Assembly: GCA_038238115.1 (NCBI GenBank) | Contig: JBBRYB010000068.1 | Coordinates: forward strand, 1 to 13,987 | Origin: JBBRYB01 sp038238115 | GTDB lineage: Bacteria > Actinomycetota > Actinomycetes > Propionibacteriales > Nocardioidaceae | Direction: 5' to 3' | DNA: 13,987 nt | Shown here: piece by piece, positions 5,924-12,108 of the stretch | Numbering within the stretch: position 1 is the stretch's first letter | How the letters are laid out: the number at the start of each line of letters is the position of its first letter | Translations under genes and position numbers: made by a program | Notes under the pieces: generated by a model | The model's input: only the letters and a program-made list of their open reading frames with translations | What the model was told of the DNA's origin: nothing | Database searches by the model: none

Positions 5924-6499
5924 TCAGATGTCGCAGCACGGCGCCTCGCTGGGGCGCCAGTTGGCGGCGAGGAGCCTAAGCAGCAGGTGGTCGGTCCACT
6001 CGCAGTTGACCCAGATTCGCGTCCGCTGGCGGCCTTCTTCGACGAAACCCAGCCGGCGAAGCAGCCGTAGGGAGGACGTGTTGCGGGCATCGCATTGAGC
6101 GGAGATCCATCGCAGGTTGCGCGTGGTGAACAGGTGCTCCAGGACCTGTCCCACCGCCTCGGTGGCGTAGCCCCGGCCCTGGCAATCGCTGGCGAGCGTG
6201 AAACCGATCTCGGCCTGCATCCGGTTGTGGTGCAGGCTGACCCCGACGTCGCCGACCAACACACTGTCCGACAAGCGTTCGACCGCGTACTGGAACCGCC
6301 CGGGGCGCGTGAGGTTACCTCCTGCGAACACCTCGGTCAGCTCAGCTGCGGCCTCCAGCGTCACCGGGACATCCCAGGACTGGTACCGGGCCACGGCGGG
6401 ATCCGACCGGTACGCCGCCAGGGCCCCAGCGTCGCCGCTACGGAAGCGACGCAGCACGAGTCGCTGGGTGACCAGCCGCACGTCAGCGGTCACAGTCAC
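5924..6499 (-). CDS. GNAT-family N-acetyltransferase (RimJ/RimL-like)
   Basis: The 191-residue protein opens VRLVTQRLVLRRFRSGDAGA and contains the acetyl-CoA-binding loop QGRGYATEAV at 107-116. It closes with the family's QCDARNTSSLRLLRRLGFVE block. All GNAT elements are in place, so it is probably an active acetyltransferase on a protein N-terminus or a small amine; the substrate is unknown. Two GTG codons compete as start. The one at 6499 touches the GGAGAG ribosome site, while the one at 6493 is properly spaced from it and is the likelier start. The gene is flanked by a 222-base empty stretch and by the decayed TetR gene, and appears to be a single-gene unit. Confidence 0.85.
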   Translation of the reverse strand: MTVTADVRLVTQRLVLRRFRSGDAGALAAYRSDPAVARYQSWDVPVTLEAAAELTEVFAGGNLTRPGRFQYAVERLSDSVLVGDVGVSLHHNRMQAEIGFTLASDCQGRGYATEAVGQVLEHLFTTRNLRWISAQCDARNTSSLRLLRRLGFVEEGRQRTRIWVNCEWTDHLLLRLLAANWRPSEAPCCDI

Positions 6500-6650
6500 C
6501 TCTCCGAACTCGCCCCGGTCGCGCAGGCCGGGGTGTGTGCGTGTTCGGGGAGGATACCGACGCTCACCAGGCGCGTCATCAGTCTTGTCATCGTTCGGGT
6601 CTGGGGCATCCGGGCGAACAGGCTCGGCGCGTCACTGTCAGTCCTGTGCC

Positions 6651-7225
6651 CTAGTCAGCTTCCTGGCGAGTTCGCAACGCGGCGAGTTGCTGTCGTACCG
6701 TGGCGGTGGTCCGCCCGAGGTCTGCGGTGGCGAGCAGGTCGAGAAGGGCGCCGCGCAGGACAGCGAGCACCAGGGTCCGTTGCGTCTGGCCCGCGGCTGT
6801 GTCCCGCTGGTCGGGCGGCTGAGCGGCGGCCAGGACGGCGATCCAGTCCTCGACAGTGGCGCGGGCGAAACCGGTCCACGGGCCGCCGGGCTCGACGAGG
6901 GAGCGGGCGTATCCGTCGACCCAGAGCGTCAGCAGCGCCCGGTGCTGCTCGGTGGCCAGCCAGGACCAGACCCGCTCGGCTGTATCAGAGGGTCCGCCCT
7001 GCCCTGATCAGCCGGGATGGTCGAGTCGGCTCAGGAACTCCAACTCGTCAGCGGGGGCCCGCGCGAGCAGTGCGCGGACCAGGCCTTCCTTGCTGCCGAA
7101 GAGGTACAGCAGGACCCGCGGGCCGTAGCGAAAGGTCGGCCAGGCCGTGCTCTAGCGCGTACCGGTAGGGAGGCTTCCAACAGTTGAGTCCGTCGCGCCG
7201 AGGGAGTCGCCTGTGCGGGCGCCAT
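6651..7225 (-). pseudogene. TetR-family regulator destroyed by frameshifts, HTH deletion and a stop
   Basis: Pieces of one TetR protein lie in order in three frames. MAPAQATPSARRTQLLEAS starts at the ATG at 7225. YRYALEHGLADLSLRP follows from 7167. RVLLYLFGSKEGLVRALLAR runs from 7118 to a TGA at 7008-7010. After that stop, in the same frame, come ERVWSWLATEQHRALLTLWV, DGYARSLVEP and LAVLRGALLDLLA, to the TAG at 6651-6653. About ten residues expected between LRP and RVLLYLF, the HTH recognition region, are missing. The product cannot bind DNA or be completed. A TetR of this type usually controls a neighbouring transporter or enzyme; none is recognisable beside it now. Confidence 0.85.
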
Positions 7226-7284
7226 GCGGCCAGTCTGACATTACTGAAACACTCGTGTCAGTAGATGGAGGTGGCGAGCAGGTC

Positions 7285-7608
7285 ATGGACAGCGATGTGG
7301 GGCGGCGCGGTGCTGACGGAGCCGCAGACGAGATTCAGCTCGTCATCCGGCCGTTGGGGCGCCCGGGGGATCTCGGCTGGGTTGTGAAGGCCCACGGCGA
7401 GCACTATGCAGCCGAGTTCGGCTGGGACACCAGCTTCGAGGCCCTGGTGGCGCGCATCGTCGCCGACTACGCCGGCGGCCACGACCCCGCGCGGGAGGGC
7501 GCCTGGATCGCCGAACTCCAGGCAGCTGGGTTCGAGCTCGTCAAGCAGCAGCGCCACCACAGCTTCGGTCACGATCTGCTGGGCCAGAACTGGGCGCTCA
7601 GTCTGTAG
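7285..7608 (+). pseudogene. GNAT acetyltransferase with the acetyl-CoA core deleted in frame
   Basis: Starting at the ATG at 7285, residues 1-78 match the N-terminal half of a GNAT of the type that neighbours MarR regulators (RPLGRPGDLGWVVKAHGEHY, then FEALVARIVADYAG and GAWIAEL). From residue 79 the reading is the C-terminal end of the same family, QAAGFELVKQQRHHSFGHDL followed by GQNWALSL. The central region with motif A, which holds the acetyl-CoA pyrophosphate, is absent: about 65 residues, with the frame kept. The product of 107 residues cannot be a normal acetyltransferase. The 3' end overlaps the convergent MarR gene by 11 bases. An internal deletion is the simplest reading. Confidence 0.75.
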
Positions 7609-8089
7609 CGGTCCGGGGTTGGCGCAGGGCCCCGGCGGCGGCCCCGGATCGTACATGGCGGCGTACCGCGTGTAGCGCGGAAAGTAGCGCAGTGAGCTGC
7701 TCGGGAGTCAGCGCCTGGGTGAACCATTGATCGATCGACTGGATGACGTCTGGTACGTGCTCGCTGAGCAGGTCGATTCCCGGTGGCGTCAGCACCGCTA
7801 CTGACCCGCGTCGATCACCCGCGCAGGCTTCGCGGCAGACCAGTCCCCGGCGTTCGAGGCGGTCGACGATCCGGGTGATCCCGCTGGTGGACAGGCCCGT
7901 CTGCGCGGCCAGATCGCTCATCCGCAACCGCCGGTGCGGGGAGCGGGCGAGGCGGATGAGCGCGTCGAAGTCGGTGCCCGAGAGGCCTCGGCGAGAGTGC
8001 ACCAGGTCCAGCTGGGCGATCAGTCCCCCATAGACCTCGACCAACAGGCCCATCGCGGTGAGCCGTGGGTCGTCGAAGGTGGCGTCCAC
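7598..8089 (-). CDS. MarR-family transcriptional regulator
   Basis: The 163-residue protein starts at a GTG (8089). It has a dimerisation helix (LTAMGLLVEVYGGLIAQLDL), the winged-helix core RMSDLAAQTGLSTSGITRIV and DRLERRGLV (56-84), the wing GDRRGSVAVLTPPG (91-104), and C-terminal dimer helices. Length is normal for MarR and no damage is seen. Two cysteines, C85 and C89, flank the start of the wing (LVCREACAGDRRG) and could serve redox sensing, though that is inference. It is divergent from the DoxX-like gene at 8191, and an 8-base inverted repeat lies between them. MarR regulators commonly repress a divergent gene, often in response to phenolics or oxidants. Confidence 0.9.
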   Translation of the reverse strand: MDATFDDPRLTAMGLLVEVYGGLIAQLDLVHSRRGLSGTDFDALIRLARSPHRRLRMSDLAAQTGLSTSGITRIVDRLERRGLVCREACAGDRRGSVAVLTPPGIDLLSEHVPDVIQSIDQWFTQALTPEQLTALLSALHAVRRHVRSGAAAGALRQPRTATD

Positions 8090-8142
8090 GGTGACAGCCT
8101 ACCGGAGTGCTTGACGCGCGGAACATCCGCGTGGCAACGTAT

Positions 8143-8177
8143 GTGTTTGTAGCGTCAGAAGTCCGCGCAACAAACAC
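8143..8177 (+). promoter_or_regulatory. Candidate MarR operator between the divergent genes
   Basis: The arms GTGTTTGT (8143-8150) and ACAAACAC (8170-8177) are perfect reverse complements, 27 bases centre to centre. They end one base before the AGGAGG ribosome site of the DoxX-like gene. They are AT-rich against a GC-rich background, as regulator sites often are. A TTGACG at 8111-8116 could be a -35 box for the rightward promoter; no matching -10 box is convincing. Binding by the adjacent MarR protein is inferred from position. Confidence 0.55.
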
Positions 8178-8190
8178 TAGGAGGAAGACC

Positions 8191-8352
8191 GTGACGACAT
8201 CGGAAGTCTCCAGGCAATCCGTGGGTGGGCAGGTGCGCGGCGGACGTAGGAAGAACGTCGCGCTGTGGGTCCTGCAGGTGGTGGCTGGGGCCGCGGTTCT
8301 CGGTGCCGGGGCGGCGACGGTCGCCGCCCTGTTCACCCAATCGAACAACTGA
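8191..8352 (+). CDS. Short DoxX-like membrane protein
   Basis: A textbook AGGAGG (8179-8184), six bases before a GTG, decides the start. The 53-residue product has a basic N-terminus (VRGGRRKNVALWVLQVV) and a hydrophobic, alanine/glycine-rich stretch (GAAVLGAGAATVAALF). RKNVALWVLQV resembles the first transmembrane helix of DoxX-family proteins, which are normally about 120-140 residues with four helices. The divergent MarR neighbour is a usual DoxX context. If so, this copy has lost its middle and most of its helices. It could also be a genuine single-helix protein, because start signal and stop are both clean. It may be co-transcribed with the mycoredoxin gene 61 bases downstream. Confidence 0.5.
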   Translation: MTTSEVSRQSVGGQVRGGRRKNVALWVLQVVAGAAVLGAGAATVAALFTQSNN

Positions 8353-8413
8353 ATCGGCTCCGGCCGGGTCGCTGGCAGGAACATCGCGCAGGCGCGGACT
8401 GTTAGTACGGAGC

Positions 8414-8653
8414 GTGAGCGAACTAACGATGTACTCGACCGTGTGGTGCGGCTATTGCCGGCGACTCAAGGCGCAGCTGGACCGTGCCGGCATCCCCTTC
8501 CGCGAAGTCGACATCGAGCACGACGAAGCGGCCGCCGCATTCGTGGCAGGCGCCAACGGAGGAAACCACACCGTACCGACCGTGCTGCTGCCGGACGGTT
8601 CGGTCCTGAGCAATCCCACCATCGACCAGATCACCGAGGCCACCGCCGCCTAG
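8414..8653 (+). CDS. mrx1: Mycoredoxin (glutaredoxin-like mycothiol-dependent oxidoreductase)
   Basis: The 79-residue protein has the actinobacterial mycoredoxin pattern. The redox motif is WCGYCRRLKAQLD (C12 and C15), followed by FREVDIEHDEAAAAFV, the NGGNHTVPTV loop with its cis-proline, and DGSVLSNPT. Mycoredoxins reduce mycothiol mixed disulfides on proteins in the cytoplasm. I chose the GTG at 8414 because it matches the few residues preceding TMY in mycoredoxin-1; the ATG at 8429 is an alternative. An ACGGAG lies just upstream of the GTG, closer than ideal. It follows the DoxX-like gene on the same strand and may share its MarR-controlled promoter. The gene is intact, and its presence implies a mycothiol-producing host. 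Confidence 0.9.
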   Translation: MSELTMYSTVWCGYCRRLKAQLDRAGIPFREVDIEHDEAAAAFVAGANGGNHTVPTVLLPDGSVLSNPTIDQITEATAA

Positions 8654-8673
8654 CTCACCGGGACGCGAGGCAG

Positions 8674-9183
8674 TCAGGGCAGGGTGCGCCGGTAACGGAT
8701 TTCGTCGGCCAGCACTCCCCACACGTCTTCTTGGCGCCGGTGTCCGTCGGGGCGCCATCCATCGGCGCGGTAAAATCGCTGGGCTTGTTCATTGCCGGCG
8801 AGGACCCACACGATGGCCTCCACAGAACCCTGGCGGCATAGCCGAGCTCGGGCTTCGGTGATCAGAGACCGCCCGATTCCCCGCCCCCATACGGGCGGGT
8901 CGACATAAATGGTGTACAGCTCACCAGCGTCGGCCACGTCGTCGTCCCGGCACGGTCCTGTGGTGGCGAAGCCGCAGATGGTGGCATCGGCGACGGCGAC
9001 GATGGTAGCCGGTCGGTCCGGGCGGGTATCGCCGAATGTGTATCGCGCCATCCGGTCCTCGACCTGCAGCCCGTCGAGGTAGTCATCCGGAAACAGGCCC
9101 CGGTAGGCCGCTTGCCACGAGCGCACGTGGACACCGGCCACCTCAGCAGCGTCCCGCGGTTGGGCATCACGTACGGTCAGCAC
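8674..9183 (-). CDS. GNAT-family N-acetyltransferase
   Basis: From the GTG at 9183 the product is 169 residues: VLTVRDAQPRDAAEVAGVHV, the acceptor helix RSWQAAYRGLFPDDYLDGL, strand TIYVDPPVWG, the acetyl-CoA loop WGRGIGRSLI (99-108), and the closing WVLAGNEQAQRFYRADGW (about 133-150). It is complete and probably active; the substrate is unknown. The reading frame stays open far upstream and joins a glycosyltransferase fragment. The intervening stretch shows no family resemblance and GNAT homology begins exactly at this GTG, so I treat it as a separate gene. The preceding GGACGA is a weak ribosome site. It converges with the mycoredoxin gene, with a 20-base gap. Confidence 0.85.
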   Translation of the reverse strand: MLTVRDAQPRDAAEVAGVHVRSWQAAYRGLFPDDYLDGLQVEDRMARYTFGDTRPDRPATIVAVADATICGFATTGPCRDDDVADAGELYTIYVDPPVWGRGIGRSLITEARARLCRQGSVEAIVWVLAGNEQAQRFYRADGWRPDGHRRQEDVWGVLADEIRYRRTLP

Positions 9184-9612
9184 TCGTCCAGTGTGCGGAC
9201 AACAGACGCCGGGAGTACCCGATTTTACCCATCGGCCAAGCCCACCGCGTGCCGTGTTGCAACTGCTGCGATGACCAGAGCGTTGTCGTGGTCGAGTCCC
9301 TCCAGACGCGTCGATGATCTTCGTCGGCGACAGGGAAGTCATGCCTGATTGTGGGTGACGCGGTACGCGCAGGGACGGTAGGAGGTACAACATCCGCAGG
9401 GCCTCAGCGGCCACTCGCGGATGCCGGAGGATCACCGCACAGCAAGCTGCGAGAGACGCTTCTGACCGAGCCCTCAGTGCGCCGCCCAGCCGACCCATGA
9501 TCACCGTTTCATGGGCGGTCGTCAGGCCGGCTGTCGCTGATCGACTCGGATCTTGGGCACGCTCCCGCACGGACCTGCGGTCATGACCGGCAGACCGCCG
9601 CCAACCGCTGTC
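9184..9612. other. Stretch between a glycosyltransferase fragment and a GNAT gene, no gene recognised
   Basis: The minus-strand frame is open throughout but its translation (for example GGTRPRQRSGHRSSCNTARG) looks non-coding in part. Another minus-strand frame ending at the TAA at 9225-9227 reads LDHDNALVIAAVATRHAVGL, which is protein-like but unassigned. It may hold further gene debris. Nothing firmer can be said. Confidence 0.4.
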
Positions 9613-10047
9613 ATCGACCTGCGAGTAGGTCTCGTTCGTCGCGAGATTCGGCACCGTTCGCACCGCCGGGATGCCCAGATGCTCGGAAACCACCCGGGCC
9701 GGCCAGTTCGTCGCGTCGTAGACGACCCCGTCCGGGCGGTGGGTGCGGCAGCGTTCTTGGAGCACGGGATAGGTCGCCGCCAGCGCGCTGAAGAAGTGCC
9801 GCAGCCACAAAGCGACCACCTCAGGGCCGACGTCAGCCGGCGGCATGAACGGCTCCAACGCTGGCAAAGCGATCCACCGGGCTCCCGCTGCCGAGACTGC
9901 GTCGGCGTGTTCTGGACCTGTGGCGTACTCGATCCGATGACCCCGCCGGACAAGCTCCGCGACCAAGGGCAACGTTGGCGTGAGATGACCATGCCCGGCT
10001 AGGGCCACGAACAGCCGATGCCTCGACACGCCACGAACGGTAGGCAC
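9613..10047 (-). pseudogene. N-terminal fragment of a macrolide-type glycosyltransferase
   Basis: The first 145 or so residues match the acceptor-binding N-terminal Rossmann domain of GT1/MGT enzymes: RLFVALAGHGHLTPTLPLVA, ELVRRGHRIEYATG, and DGVVYDATNWPARVVSEHLG followed by IPAVRT. Homology then fades at about NETYS. The C-terminal domain that binds the nucleotide sugar, including the family's HCGxxS-type region, is nowhere in the window. Full-length members are about 390-420 residues. Such enzymes transfer a sugar from UDP-sugar to macrolides or other lipophilic acceptors. This fragment could not do so. The start is the ATG at 10047 or the GTG at 10029; the latter fits family N-termini better. 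The open frame continues into unrelated sequence. Confidence 0.75.
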
Positions 10048-10134
10048 GGCTAGGTCAACGCGCCACCGCCGACCACGGCGTGTTTCCTACGCGAGGTGTC
10101 ATGCTCGACGCTGGGAGTCGGAGGAGGAAATCAG

Positions 10135-10233
10135 CCGGCACCGCCACACGTGATCTTCGAAGCGCTCACCGACCCCAATCGTGACCCGGCACGCCCGTGG
10201 CTGGAGCTGTTGGACGACGAGCAGACCCCTCGG
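10135..10233 (+). pseudogene. SRPBCC-family N-terminal fragment
   Basis: The frame reads PAPPHVIFEALTDPNRDPAR and PWLELLDDEQTPRL, which matches the N-terminal strand and helix region of SRPBCC (polyketide-cyclase-like) proteins. The sequence then becomes, in another frame, the middle of a dienelactone hydrolase. The first residues of the family and everything after about residue 45 are missing. The reading stays open into frame-shifted sequence up to 10503, but that part is not family-like. Confidence 0.55.
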
Positions 10234-10237
10234 CTGG

Positions 10238-10585
10238 TGCGGGTTCTCGCTAGGCGTGCTGCCCGCGCAGATGCTGGCCCAGACGCGGCCGTGCGCGAAG
10301 GGAGCATTGCTGTTCAGTGGCTGCGTCCCGACCTCCGAGTTCGGGTGTCCATGGCCGCCGGGCGTCCCGCTCCAGATCCACGCGATGGACGCCGACGAAC
10401 TGCCCGTCGCGGACGGCGATCTCGACGTCGCCCGCGATCTCGTCGAGACGATCGAGAGCGCGGAGCTGTTCCTGTATCCCGGCAATCAACACCTGTTCGC
10501 TGACAACAGCTTGCCCGACTATGACGAAAGCGCCGCGACGTTGCTCAAGCAACATGTACTCAGCTTCCTCGACAACATCGAGTAG
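10238..10585 (+). pseudogene. C-terminal half of a dienelactone hydrolase-family protein
   Basis: Starting at about 10238 the frame reads GFSLGVLPAQMLAQTRP, then GALLFSGCVPTSEF, IHAMDADELPVADGDLDVAR and LFLYPGNQHLFADNSLPDYD, ending FLDNIE. The alpha/beta-hydrolase nucleophile (S in GFSLG), the acid (D in MDADE) and the histidine (NQHLF) are all retained. The N-terminal half of the fold, about 90 residues including the oxyanion strand, is missing, and no proper start codon or ribosome site is present. The nearest in-frame ATG (10181) lies in the foreign SRPBCC-derived sequence. The remnant is convergent with the methyltransferase gene at 10644. Dienelactone hydrolases open enol-lactones in aromatic degradation; many relatives have other ester substrates. 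Confidence 0.75.
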
Positions 10586-10643
10586 CCACCGCACAGGCCT
10601 ACCCTCGATCTTGATATCGGCTCTGGCAGAGCACCGGGAGCGG

Positions 10644-11378
10644 TCAGCGGAGCGCCGCGAGCACGGTATCGGTCCCCTTGCACCACAGCACATCGACTTC
10701 GCTGAACCCGGCGATGCGCAGGGCCCGCTCGTGCACCTCGCGGCTGGTCTCGGAGTGCTCGGGGTGGTGGAAAGCACGCCGGTCGCGCTCGGCCACCGCG
10801 TCGCCGAGCTCCGGGTCGTGCCGCACCGCGGTCCACCATGCGGCCCAGTCCTCGTCCCCCGCGCCGTGCCGTGCCGCCCGTCGCCGGTCCAGCTCGAGAG
10901 CGAGCTCGACGAGCCGCCCGCTGGCGCTCGTCCGGAGGTGGTCGCCGTTGGCGAGCAGTCCGCCAGACCGCAGCAGGGCGGCACAGGCGGCATAGACCTG
11001 GCGCAGGTCGGGCTCATTCAACCAGTGCAGCGCGGTGGTCGACACCACGGCGTCGTACGGCCCAGCGGGGATCTTGCGCACCCAGCCGGGCTCCCGCAAG
11101 TCCGCGTCCACGAGCGTCAGCCCGGAGGGCGTGGTCGACCGAGCCAGCGCCAGGAGCACCGGATCGGCGTCGACCCCCACGACCTCGGCCTCCGGCAAGC
11201 GGGTGAGGATGCGGGCGGCGAACGAAGCGGGCCCACAGGCGAGGTCAACCACCCGGGGGCATGGCCCAGCGACGGCCTCCACGAGATCGACGAGTACCTC
11301 GAACCGCTCCTCGCGGTCGGGCAGGTAGGTCTCCTGCTGCGCGTCCCAGCGCTGCAACCAGCTGGCCGGCGTCGCCAC
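10644..11378 (-). CDS. Class I SAM-dependent methyltransferase
   Basis: I start it at the GTG at 11378, which has a strong GGGAGGA (11382-11388) just upstream, giving 244 residues. Motif I is VVDLACGPASFAARIL (43-58), the acidic ribose-binding residue is D70 in VVGVDADP, and the later motifs are PYDAVVSTTALHWLNEPDLR and LLRSGGLLANGD. The N-terminal SWLQRWDAQQETYLPDREER is typical of a broad actinobacterial small-molecule methyltransferase group. The acceptor is not predictable. It is divergent from the CGNR regulator at 11417 with a 38-base shared region, suggesting control by that regulator. The gene appears intact. Confidence 0.85.
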   Translation of the reverse strand: MATPASWLQRWDAQQETYLPDREERFEVLVDLVEAVAGPCPRVVDLACGPASFAARILTRLPEAEVVGVDADPVLLALARSTTPSGLTLVDADLREPGWVRKIPAGPYDAVVSTTALHWLNEPDLRQVYAACAALLRSGGLLANGDHLRTSASGRLVELALELDRRRAARHGAGDEDWAAWWTAVRHDPELGDAVAERDRRAFHHPEHSETSREVHERALRIAGFSEVDVLWCKGTDTVLAALR

Positions 11379-11400
11379 GACTCCTCCCAGAGTAACTGTC

Positions 11401-11410
11401 GTTATATGAT
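11401..11410. promoter_or_regulatory. Candidate overlapping -10 elements of divergent promoters
   Basis: On the plus strand TATGAT (11405-11410) ends six bases before the GTG at 11417, which would make the CGNR transcript leaderless. On the minus strand TATAAC (11401-11406) could serve the methyltransferase gene, whose ribosome site lies about 13 bases on. A small inverted repeat TAAC-TGTC-GTTA sits across 11394-11405 and could be an operator. No convincing -35 boxes are seen, so this remains tentative. Confidence 0.35.
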
Positions 11411-11416
11411 TCGCCA

Positions 11417-12025
11417 GTGACGCTAGGACCTCCAACGGTAACTGGTCAAGTCCACTTCGACAGTCACGTCACCACCACGGTCGCTGTCGCGGCCGCCTTC
11501 GTCAACGCGCTCGCCACAGCCGAGGCCGGTGGCCGCCCGGTCGCGCTCCCTGCTGGTCCGGAGCAGGTGCGGGCGCGGGCCGAGAGGGCCCTACTGGAGG
11601 CGGGGGCGCGCCGGGCCGAGGTCGACGCCGATCAGGCCGCCGGTCTGCAGCGGCTCGCCGGACGCCTGCGGGAGGTCTTCGCCGCCCTCGACGACGGCCG
11701 CGAGGACGACGCTGCCGGGGTCCTCAACGTCCTGCTCGCCCAGAGCGGCGCCCGCCCCCACCTCCATCGGCACCCGCCGGCCCCCTGGCACCTGCACTTC
11801 CACCTGCCGGAGGCCGGCCCTGTGGAGGGCTGGACCGCGGGCTGCGCGACCGGTCTCGCCCACGTGCTCGGCAGCGAGCACGCCGGCCGCCTCGGCACGT
11901 GCGCCGCTCCCGCCTGCGAGCGGGTCTTCGTCGACATCTCCCGCAACGGCTCGCGCCGCTTCTGCAACACCGCCTGCCAGAACAGGGTCAAGGCGGCGAC
12001 ACACCGGGCCCGCAGCGGCCGGTAA
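11417..12025 (+). CDS. CGNR zinc-finger (ABATE-type) regulator
   Basis: The 202-residue protein has the N-terminal FDSHVTTTVAVAAAFVNALA pattern of the ABATE domain, thought to bind a stress-related ligand. It ends with a C-terminal zinc finger: C162 and C167 (CAAPACERVFVD), C183 and C187 (RRFCNTACQNRVKAATHRAR). The signature that gives the family its name is CQNR here. It is a probable DNA-binding transcriptional regulator. The middle contains a histidine-rich stretch (HLHRHPPAPWHLHFHL), which is unusual and might bind metal. It starts at a GTG with no Shine-Dalgarno, consistent with a leaderless transcript. It is divergent from the methyltransferase at 10644-11378 and convergent with the one at 12109-12786. 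Confidence 0.85.
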   Translation: MTLGPPTVTGQVHFDSHVTTTVAVAAAFVNALATAEAGGRPVALPAGPEQVRARAERALLEAGARRAEVDADQAAGLQRLAGRLREVFAALDDGREDDAAGVLNVLLAQSGARPHLHRHPPAPWHLHFHLPEAGPVEGWTAGCATGLAHVLGSEHAGRLGTCAAPACERVFVDISRNGSRRFCNTACQNRVKAATHRARSGR

Positions 12026-12070
12026 GCCCGACCAGGAGTCCCACATCCCGACGGCACAGGGCGCCAACAC

Positions 12071-12085
12071 CGGGGTTTCGCCCCG
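12071..12085. terminator. Hairpin between convergent genes, possible bidirectional terminator
   Basis: CGGGG-TTTCG-CCCCG forms a 5-base GC stem with a 5-base loop in the 83-base gap between the CGNR gene and the convergent methyltransferase gene. There is no U-tract on either side, so it is only a candidate terminator of the kind common in high-GC actinobacteria. Confidence 0.4.
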
Positions 12086-12108
12086 CACCCCGCGTCTCAT
12101 GGGCCCCG

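Noticed and set aside
6500..6650. Minus-strand peptide resembling a protein C-terminus (RMPQTRTMTRLMTRLVSVGI)
   Set aside because: No start, no recognised family; it may belong to the leader of the acetyltransferase at 5924-6499.
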